DNA of 64,000 nt from Micromonospora sp. WMMD1120 (GTDB taxonomy: Bacteria; Actinomycetota; Actinomycetes; Mycobacteriales; Micromonosporaceae): NCBI RefSeq assembly GCF_029626235.1, contig NZ_JARUBO010000005.1, positions 6,606,001 to 6,670,000 of the forward strand, given 5' to 3'. This document shows, piece after piece, positions 39,356-48,078 of the stretch. How positions within the stretch are numbered: the stretch's first letter is position 1; every line of letters begins with the position of its first letter. The notes below the pieces were generated by a model. It searched no databases, was not told the origin of the DNA, and was given only the letters and a program-made list of their open reading frames with translations. The position numbers and the translations under genes are program-made.

Positions 39356-40603
39356 GTGGCCGGTACCGAGGTGGTGACGAACGAGGAGCGGCTGCGCCGT
39401 ATCGCGGCGATCACCGATGCTGCCCTGTCGGACCTGGACATCGCCGAACTGCTCGACGAGCTACTCGCACGTGTGCAGGATCTGCTCAAGGTCGACACCG
39501 CCACCATCTTGCTACTGGAGGGGCACACCGGCGAACTCGTCGCCACGGCGGCCAAGGGTCTCGAGGGAGAGGTGCGTCGCGGCTTCCGCATCAGGATCGG
39601 ACGGGGCTTCGCCGGTCGGGTGGCGGAAACCCGTGCTCCGGTCACGATCTACGACGTCACGTCTGAGGACGTGGTCAGTCCGATCCTGCTCGCCAGCGGC
39701 GTACGCGCCCTTCTGGGCGTGCCCATGCTCGCCAACGGCAAACTCGTCGGCGTGCTGCACGTCGGCTCGTTGGCCCTGCGCCGGTTCGGTCCCGACGACG
39801 TGCAGCTGCTGCAGCTCGTCGCCGATCGTGCCAGCTCCGCGGGCCAGGCCCGCGCGCAGGTCCTCGACCGGCAGGCGGCGCTCGCTCTGCAACGCAGCCT
39901 GCTGCCCGCCCGGTTGCCCGACATCCCCGGTCTGGACCTGGCCGCACGGTACGTGCCGGGCCACGACCTGGGCATCGGCGGCGACTGGTACGACGTGTTC
40001 GTGTTGCCGTCCGGCTGGCTGGGCGCCGTCATCGGCGACGTCTCGGGCCACGGGCTGCCATCCGCCGTCATCATGGGACGCATCCGCAGCGCACTACGCG
40101 CCTACGCACTCGACGCCGACGACCCCGCCGAGGCACTGACCTCCCTCGACCGCAAGATCCACCACTTCGAGGCCGGCACCCTGACCACCGCCGTCTACGC
40201 TCTCATCGCGCCCGACCGCTCGACGGTCCACCTCTCCTCCGCCGGTCACCTGCCACCGCTGCTGGCGACCCCCGGCCACCCCACCCAACTCGTCAACCTG
40301 GCGGTGGACCGGCCGCTCGGTGTGGGCCGACCGACGACCAGTCGCCGCACCACGGTTGTCGACCTACCGCCGGGCGCGGCGCTCGTCTTCTACACCGACG
40401 GGCTCATCGAACGCCGTAGCGAACTCATCGACACCGGCATCGAGCGCATCGCGGGCGTCGTGCGGTCGGAGCCAGCCGGAGCGCTGTGCGATCGCATCAT
40501 GACCACCACCGCTGAGGAGCACCCGAACGACGACATCGCCCTGCTGGTCATCCGCCGTTGGCCACCAACCGTCGAAGAATCAGGCGGTGGTCCGGGACGA
40601 TGA
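39356..40603 (+). CDS. GAF-PP2C (SpoIIE/RsbU-type) serine phosphatase
   Basis: 415 aa. GAF sensor at about 10-165: ITDAALSDLDIAELLDELLARV, then IGRGFAGRVAETRAP and GVPMLANGKLVGVLHVGS. The SpoIIE phosphatase at about 180-400 has LQRSLLPARLPDIPGLDLAARY, metal-binding GGDWYDVF, IGDVSGHGLPSA, the LSSAGHLPPLL motif, VFYTDGLIERR and PNDDIALLVIR. It dephosphorylates a STAS-type anti-anti-sigma factor in response to a small ligand, light or redox signal. No ribosome site precedes GTG 39356; TAGGCT about 9 nt upstream suggests a leaderless message. Divergent from the RsbW-like gene. Confidence 0.93.
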   Translation: MAGTEVVTNEERLRRIAAITDAALSDLDIAELLDELLARVQDLLKVDTATILLLEGHTGELVATAAKGLEGEVRRGFRIRIGRGFAGRVAETRAPVTIYDVTSEDVVSPILLASGVRALLGVPMLANGKLVGVLHVGSLALRRFGPDDVQLLQLVADRASSAGQARAQVLDRQAALALQRSLLPARLPDIPGLDLAARYVPGHDLGIGGDWYDVFVLPSGWLGAVIGDVSGHGLPSAVIMGRIRSALRAYALDADDPAEALTSLDRKIHHFEAGTLTTAVYALIAPDRSTVHLSSAGHLPPLLATPGHPTQLVNLAVDRPLGVGRPTTSRRTTVVDLPPGAALVFYTDGLIERRSELIDTGIERIAGVVRSEPAGALCDRIMTTTAEEHPNDDIALLVIRRWPPTVEESGGGPGR

Positions 40604-40806
40604 TGGCCGACCTCGGCGGCGGCGTCGTCACCCCCGACCTCATCTCCACCTGGGTCGCCTGGAAGCGCGCCAACGAGGTCAACATCGCCGCCGGGCTCTC
40701 GGCCACACGCCGGGCCGCGCTGCACGACGCGCTGGCCGCGTACGTCGCTGCCGTTGCCGGTCAGCCCGCCTGCCCACCGAAGCGTGCGTGGACCTCGCTG
40801 GGGTAG
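40600..40806 (+). CDS. Possible small protein coupled to the phosphatase gene
   Basis: 68 aa, unrecognised. The ATG at 40600 overlaps the phosphatase stop (ATGATG), a typical coupled arrangement. Residues 5-55 (GGGVVTPDLISTWVAWKRAN, then a helical AGLSATRRAALHDALAAYVA) look protein-like, but the last 16 codons overlap the 3' end of the convergent gene and read as random high-GC sequence. It could be real with an unusual end, or chance. Confidence 0.35.
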   Translation: MMADLGGGVVTPDLISTWVAWKRANEVNIAAGLSATRRAALHDALAAYVAAVAGQPACPPKRAWTSLG

Positions 40807-42056
40807 GACCCCTTCTGCCAGACCACCGAGAGTCGGCCCGTCGGGCTGGACGCCGGCTGCGCGTACCGCCCGTCGGGGGCGAGGATCTCGGCCGTGCCGA
40901 ACAGGCCGTCCTGCCCGAACGTCCGGGCGTGCACCCGGCTGGTCGAGTAGTCAGGGCTCGGCGCCTGCCAGGTGACCAGGCCGTCGCCGTCGTCATCCAT
41001 CGTCAGCTTCGGCCAGTCGCCTACGCCGAGCCGGGTGACCGGACCGAGGACGCCGCCGCGGGAGATCGAACGGGCGAAGACCTGCGTACCGTCGGAGGTC
41101 CAACGGCCCCAGGTCAGCACGGCGTCACCGTCGAGGTCGCCGGCGAGTTCGTCGAAGAGGCTCAACTCGTGGGCGGCCGGCGAGACGCTGATGACGCTGC
41201 CCAGGGTGTCGGTGCTGCTCCAGTGCCGTACCCGCAGCCGGGGCCCCTCTCCCGCCCGCACCCACCGGTAGCTGATCACCGCGTCCCCGTCCCGGTCCAC
41301 GGCGAGCGAGACGCTGGCGTACCTGATGTCGGTGGCCGCGCCCGCGATGACGCGCAGGGCGGAGACGCCCTCCGGGCGGACCCGGCGCGCGACGACCCGC
41401 TCGTAGCCCTCGGTCCAGGCGACGACGGCGGTCCCGGCGCGGTCGACGCCGACGACCGGCTGGTCCACTCCGCCGCCCAGGGTCAACTCCGGGCCGAGGG
41501 AGCTGTCCGCGCCGAAGTAGCGGGCCTTCGTCGTGTACGCCCCGTCGCGGATCTCCGTCCAGGTGACCAGCGCCAGACCCGACGGGTCGACAGCGACGGC
41601 CGGGCTGATCCCGTGCCACGTCGCGATCATCACCAGCGGACCCAACTCGCCGGTGGCGGACACCCGGCGCCCCGCCACGAGACCGTCCTGCGTCCACACC
41701 GCTGCGGAGTCTCCGTCGTCGTCGGACGCGATCTTGGGCCAGGACGCGGACGCGCCGAGCGGTGACAGCGTCCGGACCGGCCCCAGCGCGCCGTCGACCG
41801 ACCGGGTCTGCGTCTTCACCTGGTCGTAACAGCCGCTCGCGCTGCTGTCGCAGCCAGCCCAGGCGAGCAGCGAGTCACCCTCCCGGTCGACAGCGACGAA
41901 GGGCTGGTCCTGCCCGCTCCAACCGGCCTCCGACACGACCTGGATCGGCGACCAGGTGGCCGCCCGCGCGGGTGTCGGAACGGCGGCCAGGAGCGCCACC
42001 GCGCCGACCACCCCGGCCGCGAGTCGTCGGGTCGCTGCTCTGCCTGCTCGGTGCAC
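40761..42056 (-). CDS. Secreted repeat (beta-propeller-like) protein
   Basis: 431 aa. Signal peptide at 1-32 (VVGAVALLAAVPTPARA). About seven repeats follow, each with a D-x-DGDS/A-x-x-x-W core: DREGDSLLAWAG, DDDGDSAAVWTQ, DPSGLALVTWTE, DRAGTAVVAWTE, DRDGDAVISYRW, DLDGDAVLTWGR, DDDGDGLVTWQA. The regular spacing of about 50 residues fits a seven-bladed propeller with Asp-rich, possibly calcium-binding loops. No catalytic motif is recognised. GTG start at 42056. Convergent with the phosphatase gene. Confidence 0.75.
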   Translation of the reverse strand: MHRAGRAATRRLAAGVVGAVALLAAVPTPARAATWSPIQVVSEAGWSGQDQPFVAVDREGDSLLAWAGCDSSASGCYDQVKTQTRSVDGALGPVRTLSPLGASASWPKIASDDDGDSAAVWTQDGLVAGRRVSATGELGPLVMIATWHGISPAVAVDPSGLALVTWTEIRDGAYTTKARYFGADSSLGPELTLGGGVDQPVVGVDRAGTAVVAWTEGYERVVARRVRPEGVSALRVIAGAATDIRYASVSLAVDRDGDAVISYRWVRAGEGPRLRVRHWSSTDTLGSVISVSPAAHELSLFDELAGDLDGDAVLTWGRWTSDGTQVFARSISRGGVLGPVTRLGVGDWPKLTMDDDGDGLVTWQAPSPDYSTSRVHARTFGQDGLFGTAEILAPDGRYAQPASSPTGRLSVVWQKGSYPSEVHARFGGQAG

Positions 42057-42185
42057 CGTCGCCCCCTCGATCGATGAACATGCTTGATCAAGGGCATGAT
42101 GCCATCGACCGACCCGGACCGCTCGCCGGAGAGCCGTCGCGCCGGGGCCGGTTCGTGCCGTCGGTCTCCCGGTCGCGAGCCACGG

Positions 42186-43076
42186 TCAGGTCGAGCACGA
42201 GGAAGCCGCCGATCCGGTCGCCATCTCGGTCCCGGATGGAGCGTCAGCCTGCGCGCTGGTCGCCCCGGTCCCGCGGAGGAATGACGACAGCAGGTCCCGG
42301 AACTCGCGCGGGTGCTCGACCGCCGGCACGTGCCCGCACCGACCGAACACGTGCAGCCGAACATCGACCAGGTGCCCGAGGAGCGGCAGCGCCGCCGTCT
42401 CGAGCGGGGTGACCCGGTCCTCGGCGCCGTGCACGAGCAGCACGGGCGCGCGCACCGCCGCCAGCGTCTGCGTCGAGAGGGTGAGGTCGTCGACCCAGCG
42501 CGCCCTGGGTGCAGGAAACAACGGCGCGTACGCGGCTGCCCCCTCCCGCATCGCGGCGGCACGGGCGTCGACTGCCGCATCGGTCACGAGCGCCTGGTCG
42601 AAGAGGAGACGTCGCAACATGTCCCGTGCCCCGATCGGGCCGGCGGGGGCGGCCCAGAGCGCGTCGAGATCGTCCGAGAGCGGAGCCCCGGGAGCGCCCA
42701 TCGTCGCGACCGCCACGACCCGGGTCACCTGCTGCGGGCGAGCGGCGGCCAGCGCCAGCGCCACGGCGCCGCCCATGGAGTGACCCACCACGGCGTAGCG
42801 CTCGATGCCGAGCGCGTCCATCAGGCCCGCGGCCTGCTCCGTCCACAACCGGAGGCCACCCGTGGCGCCCTCCGGGAGAGGTGTCCGCCCGAATCCCGCC
42901 TGGTCGGGAGCCACCACGTGGCAGGACCCGCCCAGCGCCTGCGCCGTCGTCGCCCAGGCTCCGGACCCGGTCGTGCCGGGCCCGGAGCCGTGCAGCATCA
43001 GCACCGCGGGCCCGGCGCCGCTCTCCAGGACGTGCACGGGAGAGCCGTCGACGGTGACTGTCCGAGGTGCGGTCAC
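42186..43076 (-). CDS. Alpha/beta hydrolase (MhpC/BphD-like C-C or ester hydrolase)
   Basis: 296 aa. LMLHGSGPGTTGSGAW is the oxyanion signature of meta-cleavage-product hydrolases, VVGHSMGGAVALA holds the nucleophile Ser, VLLVHGAEDRVTP the acid and RCGHVPAVEHPREF the His. The last 25 residues are a Ser/Thr/Ala-rich tail of no known role. GTG start at 43076, 19 nt after the DJ-1/PfpI gene, so they share a message. Its place opposite an importer and dehydrogenases under a GntR regulator suggests a catabolic step, substrate unknown. Confidence 0.85.
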   Translation of the reverse strand: MTAPRTVTVDGSPVHVLESGAGPAVLMLHGSGPGTTGSGAWATTAQALGGSCHVVAPDQAGFGRTPLPEGATGGLRLWTEQAAGLMDALGIERYAVVGHSMGGAVALALAAARPQQVTRVVAVATMGAPGAPLSDDLDALWAAPAGPIGARDMLRRLLFDQALVTDAAVDARAAAMREGAAAYAPLFPAPRARWVDDLTLSTQTLAAVRAPVLLVHGAEDRVTPLETAALPLLGHLVDVRLHVFGRCGHVPAVEHPREFRDLLSSFLRGTGATSAQADAPSGTEMATGSAASSCST

Positions 43077-43095
43077 CGGGGCAACCCGGGTGCGC

Positions 43096-43665
43096 TCATG
43101 CCGATCCGGAGGCGACAGACTTCGAGAAGACCTCCATCATCGCCCTGCCAAACTGCGGCATGTCGGGCCAGCCCCGGCACGAGACGAGGTTGCCGTCCAC
43201 GACGTCGGGCGCGTCGATGACCGTCGCGCCAGCATTTTCCATGTCGCCGGTGATGGGCGGGAAGCACGCCGTCTTGCGGCCCTTGAGCAGCCCGTACACC
43301 GCCGGCACCTGCGCTCCGTGGCAGACCAGCGCGATGGGCAGGTTGCGCGCGAAGAAGTGCTCGGTGATGCGCCTGACGTCGGCGTCGGTCCGGATCCACT
43401 CGGGGGCGCGCCCGCCGGGGATGATGAGGGCGTCGTAGCGCTCCACGTCGACATCGGCCCAGGGCACGTCGACCGGCAGCTTCCGGCCGTCCTTCTCCAC
43501 GTAGGCGTCCGAGTTGGGGTCGAACTCGTGGATGACCAGTTGCACGTCGCGCATCGTCCGCGACGAGACGTCGACGTCCCAGCCGCCCTCCTGCACACGG
43601 TAGTAGGGATACATGGTGTCGAGTTCCTCGGCGGCGTCGCCGGTCAGGAGCAGCGCTCTGGGCAC
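43096..43665 (-). CDS. DJ-1/PfpI family protein
   Basis: 189 aa. Class I amidotransferase-like fold: YDALIIPGGRAPEWIRTD and the nucleophile elbow ALVCHGAQV with the reactive Cys and following His. TGDMENAGATVIDAPDVVDG and LVSCRGWPDMPQF resemble the PfpI/YhbO-type subgroup. Relatives act as deglycases, proteases or hydratases; none can be chosen from sequence. GTG start at 43665. It lies between the GntR regulator and the alpha/beta hydrolase on the same strand. Confidence 0.85.
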   Translation of the reverse strand: MPRALLLTGDAAEELDTMYPYYRVQEGGWDVDVSSRTMRDVQLVIHEFDPNSDAYVEKDGRKLPVDVPWADVDVERYDALIIPGGRAPEWIRTDADVRRITEHFFARNLPIALVCHGAQVPAVYGLLKGRKTACFPPITGDMENAGATVIDAPDVVDGNLVSCRGWPDMPQFGRAMMEVFSKSVASGSA

Positions 43666-43753
43666 CTGGTTCTCCTCGTAGCTGGGGACGGGTGAGGTAG
43701 ATCCAATCCGATCCGATCCGGTCGAGTCAGCATTCCTCGGCCCAGCCCGGCCG

Positions 43754-44497
43754 TCAAGCCTCTACCGGTGCCCCGTCCGCATCCTTGGCCTCATCGAACA
43801 GCCGCCGGAAACGCTCGCCGGAGCGCAGGATGTGCCGCCGCATCGCGTAGGCGGCGGCGTCGGGCTCGCGCGCGGCGATCGCGGCCACCACCTCCTCGTG
43901 CTCGGCCATCGCCAGGTGCGTGACCTGGGTGTCGTGGTGCAGCCGGAAGAGGTGGACGTGACTGTGCAGGCGAGCGAGGGCCTCGCGGATGACCTGGTTC
44001 TCCGCGCTCAGGGCGACGAGGTCGTGAAAGGCGGCGTCGCGGAGCCCGAAGGCGCCGTAGGCAGCGGGGCCGGCGCCCCCCTCCAACTCCGCCATCTCCT
44101 CCAGCATCCGACGCAGGCCGGCGACCTGCTCCAGGGACGCGCGCTCGGCCGACCGGCGCGCCGCAGCCGGCTCGAGGAGCAGGCGGACCTCGAGCATGTC
44201 CTCGAAGCGGTGCCGGGTGATCTGGGGAGGAATGCGGTAGCCGGCGTGCGGCACCCGCACCACCAGGCCCTCGGCCTCCATCCGGTTCAGCGCGTCCCGG
44301 ATGGGTGTCTGCGAGACCCCCAACTCCCGCGCCAGGACGTCGATCGTGACGCGGGAGCCAGGTTCGATCCGTAGCGACATCAACTGCCCGAGCAGCGTGT
44401 CGTACACCTCGTCGGCGAGCCGGCCGCCGGATCTCGCCGCCGGCGTCGCGCCCGTCACGGCCTTACGACCCCGCCCGGTCATAGCTGCGTCGTCCAT
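43754..44497 (-). CDS. GntR/FCD-type regulator of the importer/dehydrogenase unit
   Basis: 247 aa. Winged helix at about 25-95: LADEVYDTLLGQLMSLRIEPGSRV, then LGVSQTPIRDALNRMEAEGLVV, the FadR-type recognition region. The FCD domain follows (FEDMLEVRLLLEPAAAR ... FHDLVALSAENQVI ... MRRHILRSGERF). The ATG at 44497 is preferred; ATG 44542 would add a basic run that overlaps a promoter-like TTGACA and a palindrome. Divergent from the ABC importer operon, with a TGACA-NN-TGTCA palindrome between them. Confidence 0.9.
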   Translation of the reverse strand: MDDAAMTGRGRKAVTGATPAARSGGRLADEVYDTLLGQLMSLRIEPGSRVTIDVLARELGVSQTPIRDALNRMEAEGLVVRVPHAGYRIPPQITRHRFEDMLEVRLLLEPAAARRSAERASLEQVAGLRRMLEEMAELEGGAGPAAYGAFGLRDAAFHDLVALSAENQVIREALARLHSHVHLFRLHHDTQVTHLAMAEHEEVVAAIAAREPDAAAYAMRRHILRSGERFRRLFDEAKDADGAPVEA

Positions 44498-44536
44498 CGT
44501 GACGTGATGTCCTCTCCTGCGCCTTCGGGAATCTGT

Positions 44537-44548
44537 TGACATCTGTCA
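44537..44548. promoter_or_regulatory. Palindrome in the GntR/importer intergenic region
   Basis: TGACATCTGTCA is a 12-bp sequence with perfect 5-bp arms around a 2-nt centre. It overlaps a TTGACA at 44536-44541. It lies 40 nt upstream of the regulator's ATG and about 236 nt before the importer gene. FCD-type GntR proteins bind short palindromes of this sort, so it is a candidate autoregulatory site. Confidence 0.45.
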
Positions 44549-44783
44549 CAACGCTGCGACATGCTGACGCCCACCTCAGATCGTATAGGAAAAGTGGCGC
44601 AAGTCCGCCATTCCACACCGTTCCGACGGCCGACGACCCGGCACACCGCGGCGTACCCGTACGGCCGGTCCGCGGGTCGGCCGCCGTGCCGGCACCGCAC
44701 CACGACTCGAGAACACGTAACTGCTGTGCGAAGCACCTAGCGAGGCCCTAGAAGTTCCCACCACCCAGAAAGCAGGCTCGAAG

Positions 44784-46220
44784 ATGCGGCAGCCAGGGCG
44801 AACAGGACGCACATCCACTTCCCGTCGAAAGATACAGCTGGCGACGGCGGCCATGCTGATGGTGGCCGCGACGCTGACGGCCTGCGGCGGCGACGGCGAG
44901 GACGACGGCGCGAAGGCGAGCGCCCCCAAGGCGCCGGCGACCATCCCGCAGCTCTCCACGGACCCGGTGACCCTCAGCTTCATCTGGTTCGAATGGCCCC
45001 CCGCGCAGGCGCTGGAAGCCTTCGCGAACGCCGAGTACAAGAAGGAACGGCCGAACACCACCATCAAGGTCAACACCGTGCCGAACGCCAACTGGCACGA
45101 CGCGATGTTCACCCAGTTCGCCGCGCGCAAGACCGACTTCGACATCGCGATCCTGGACTCGCAACACATCGGTGAGGCCGTGACGAACGGCAACATCCTC
45201 GACATCACCGACTTCGTCAAGAACAACATCGAGGTCTCCGCCTACGACCCGTACCTGCTCGCGGCCTACGGCCAGTTCCCGCAGGCGGAGACCGGCAAGC
45301 GCGACGAGAACGCCAGCCTGTACGGGCTCCCGCTGCTCGGCGACACCTGGACGATGATCTACCGCAAGGACCTGATCGGCGACAAGCCACCGCAGACCTG
45401 GGACGAGATGATCTCGGTCGCCGAGAAGTGCCAGGCGGACAACCCCGGCGTCAGCGGGCTCGCGTTCCACCAGGCCAACGGCTCCGATGCCGCGGCCGTC
45501 ACCTACAACACCGTCAACGGCGTCTACGGCGGCAACCTCTGGGACGCCAAGACGCGCAAGATCGATGGCATCCTCAACGACGCCGCCGGCCAGGAGGCGA
45601 TGGACGTCCTGGTCAACAAGATGAAGCCGTTGACCGCCAAGGGCTCCGGCAACTGGTTCATCGACGAGGTGAACGCTGCGGTCGCCCAGGGCAAGGCGTG
45701 CATCGCGTTCAACTGGATCGCCGCGAGCGGCGGGCTGCTCGATCCGAAGCAGTCGACGCTCGGCACCTCGCGCGAGCAGATTCTCGACAAGCTGGGCTTC
45801 GCCACCCTGCCGAGTCAGAAGACGAACCTGGTCCCGCTCGGCGGCATGGGGATGCACGTGTCGGCCTACTCCTCCGCGGCGAACCAGGCGGAGGCCCTGA
45901 ACTTCATGAAGTGGTTCGAGCGGGCCGACATCCAGAAGAAGTGGGCCGCGGCGGGTGGCGTGCCGTCGCGTACGGACGCGATCCAGTCACCGGAGTTCCT
46001 CAACGCCGGGCCGTTCAACAAGGTGTACGCCGACTCGGTCCCGCGGATGCGGGACATGTGGAACGTGCCCGAGTACGCGCGCCTTGTCGACATCGAGAAC
46101 ACCAACGTGAACGCGGCCCTCAACGGCGCGAAGAAGCCGAAGGACGCGCTCGACGACATCGCCAGGGAGCAGCAGAGCGTGCTCGACTCCAGCAACCGCA
46201 AGGGCGGCGGCGGACTGTGA
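44784..46220 (+). CDS. ABC importer substrate-binding lipoprotein (carbohydrate type)
   Basis: 478 aa. Lipobox TLTACGG with Cys34 after a twin-arginine-like, basic N-terminus (STSRRKIQLATAAM). The mature part matches cluster-1 sugar/polyol binding proteins: LSFIWFEWPPAQALEAF, WHDAMFTQFAARKTDFDIAI, YGLPLLGDTWTMIYRKDL and FNWIAASGG. It is anchored outside the membrane and delivers the ligand to the two permeases. First gene of a seven-gene operon whose later members are an aldehyde and an alcohol dehydrogenase, so the ligand is likely an alcohol, polyol or sugar derivative. ATG 44784. Confidence 0.9.
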   Translation: MRQPGRTGRTSTSRRKIQLATAAMLMVAATLTACGGDGEDDGAKASAPKAPATIPQLSTDPVTLSFIWFEWPPAQALEAFANAEYKKERPNTTIKVNTVPNANWHDAMFTQFAARKTDFDIAILDSQHIGEAVTNGNILDITDFVKNNIEVSAYDPYLLAAYGQFPQAETGKRDENASLYGLPLLGDTWTMIYRKDLIGDKPPQTWDEMISVAEKCQADNPGVSGLAFHQANGSDAAAVTYNTVNGVYGGNLWDAKTRKIDGILNDAAGQEAMDVLVNKMKPLTAKGSGNWFIDEVNAAVAQGKACIAFNWIAASGGLLDPKQSTLGTSREQILDKLGFATLPSQKTNLVPLGGMGMHVSAYSSAANQAEALNFMKWFERADIQKKWAAAGGVPSRTDAIQSPEFLNAGPFNKVYADSVPRMRDMWNVPEYARLVDIENTNVNAALNGAKKPKDALDDIAREQQSVLDSSNRKGGGGL

Positions 46221-47167
46221 GCGACCCCGTCCCTCTGACGACCGACGACCCCGGGCGGGTGGCGTCCGCGACGCCACCCGCACCGGGTCGGTCCCGCCGG
46301 TTGAGCGACCGCTGGCTCGCCGTCACCTTCATCTCCCCCGCGATGCTGCTGTTGCTCGCCATGTCGGTGTTCCCGTTGCTGTGGGCGCTGTACCTGTCCT
46401 TCACCGACTACTCGGCCACCCGGGGCGGGCCGGCCAACGGCGTCGGGTTCGGCAACTACACCGCCATCCTCACGTCGCCGCAGGTCCACACGAGGACCCT
46501 GACGACGCTGATCTACGTGGTCGGCGCTGTCGGCCTGCAGACCGTGCTCGGATTCGGCATCGCCTACCTGATCTCCCGGCGTACGCGCGGACGAGGGGTG
46601 CTCACCACCCTGTTCCTGGTGCCGATGATGCTGTCGCCGGTCGTGGTCGGGCTGTTCTGGCGGTTCATGCTCGACGCGCAGTTCGGCGTGGTCAACAGCA
46701 TGCTCGGCTCGCTGGGGCTGGGGCAGGTGGAGTGGCTCACCCGGCAGCGGACCGCACTGATCTCCCTGATCGTCGTCGACACCTGGCAGTGGACGCCGTT
46801 CATCATGCTCATCGCGCTCGCGGGCCTCACCGCGGTGCCCAAGTACCTCTACGAGGCCGCCTCGATCGACCGGGCGTCCGAGTGGTTCCGGTTCCGCACC
46901 ATCACTCTTCCGCTGGTGTGGCCGCTGCTCCTCATCGCCGTGATGTTCCGGGCCATCGAGGCGTTCCGCCTGTTCGACCTCGTCTACATCCTGACCAACG
47001 GAGGTCCGGGCGTCTCCACCGAGACGTTGTCGTTCCACGTCTACAAGGTGGCGTTCCTGGGCTTCAACACCGGAACCGCATCGGCGTACGGGATTCTCAT
47101 GGTCCTCGTCGTCATCGTCCTCACGCAGCTCTACCTGCGCTACCTGAACAAGCTGAAGGAGGGCTGA
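46217..47167 (+). CDS. ABC importer permease 1 (MalF/UgpA type)
   Basis: 316 aa, six membrane helices. It has the EAA coupling loop YEAASIDRASEWFRFRTITLPLVWP, where the ATPase docks. The GTG start overlaps the binding-protein stop (GTGA), and the stop overlaps the next start, so all components are made together. It forms the membrane channel with permease 2. Confidence 0.92.
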   Translation: MSDPVPLTTDDPGRVASATPPAPGRSRRLSDRWLAVTFISPAMLLLLAMSVFPLLWALYLSFTDYSATRGGPANGVGFGNYTAILTSPQVHTRTLTTLIYVVGAVGLQTVLGFGIAYLISRRTRGRGVLTTLFLVPMMLSPVVVGLFWRFMLDAQFGVVNSMLGSLGLGQVEWLTRQRTALISLIVVDTWQWTPFIMLIALAGLTAVPKYLYEAASIDRASEWFRFRTITLPLVWPLLLIAVMFRAIEAFRLFDLVYILTNGGPGVSTETLSFHVYKVAFLGFNTGTASAYGILMVLVVIVLTQLYLRYLNKLKEG

Positions 47168-48078
47168 TGGCCGTCTCCGTCGACGAGGCCGTGGCGGCGG
47201 GTCCCGCCCGCGACCACACGCCCCCCGCGCGCCGCCGGGGCGGCCGGGGCCGCTCGCTGCTGGAGGTCGCGCTGCTGACCGTGCTGGCAGTCGTGATGCT
47301 CTTCCCGGTGCTGTGGATGATCGAGACGTCCATCAAGGAGAACCGGGACGTCTACGCGGTCCCGGCCGAGTTCTTCGGCTTCACGGTCACCATGGACCAC
47401 TTCAAGGACGTGTTCGTCGCCCCCGGCGGCGGCCGCTCGGCGCTGTCCGTCGCGTTCCTCAACTCCGTCGTGGTCGCCGGGGTCTCCACGGTGCTGGCCA
47501 CGGTGCTGGGGGTTCCGGCGGCCTGGGCCTACGCGCGCTTCGCCGTGAGGGCCAAGAAGGACCAACTGTTCTTCATCCTGTCCACCCGCTTCATGCCGCC
47601 CGTGGTGGTGGTGATCCCGATCTTCCTCATGTACCGGCAGGTCGGGCTCATCGACACCAAACTCGGACTGATCCTCATCTACACCGCGTTCAACGTGCCG
47701 TTCACGATCTGGATGATGAAGGGATTCGTCGACGAGGTGCCCGCCGAGTACGAGGACGCCGCCATGCTCGACGGCTACACCCGTCTGCAGGCGTTCCGGA
47801 AATTCACCCTTCCCCTGCTCGTGCCCGGCATCGCCGCGACGGCGGTGTTCGCGCTCATCTTCTCGTGGAACGAGTTCGTGTTCGCCACCTTCCTCACCTC
47901 CAGCGACAGCGTCCGGACGGCCCCACCCGCCATCGCCGGTCTGATCGGCGGCACCACCACGGACTGGGGTCTCGTGGCCGCCGCCTCGGTGGTGTTCGCC
48001 CTCCCGGTGCTCGTCTTCGCCTACCTGGTCCGGCGGCACCTCGTCGCCGGTGTGACGCTCGGGGCGGTGCGACGCTGA
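47167..48078 (+). CDS. ABC importer permease 2 (MalG/UgpE type)
   Basis: 303 aa, six membrane helices. EAA loop YEDAAMLDGYTRLQAFRKFTLPLLVPG. FSWNEFVFATFLT near the C-terminus is typical of MalG-type subunits. The ATG shares one base with the previous stop (TGATG). Partner of permease 1. Confidence 0.92.
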   Translation: MAVSVDEAVAAGPARDHTPPARRRGGRGRSLLEVALLTVLAVVMLFPVLWMIETSIKENRDVYAVPAEFFGFTVTMDHFKDVFVAPGGGRSALSVAFLNSVVVAGVSTVLATVLGVPAAWAYARFAVRAKKDQLFFILSTRFMPPVVVVIPIFLMYRQVGLIDTKLGLILIYTAFNVPFTIWMMKGFVDEVPAEYEDAAMLDGYTRLQAFRKFTLPLLVPGIAATAVFALIFSWNEFVFATFLTSSDSVRTAPPAIAGLIGGTTTDWGLVAAASVVFALPVLVFAYLVRRHLVAGVTLGAVRR

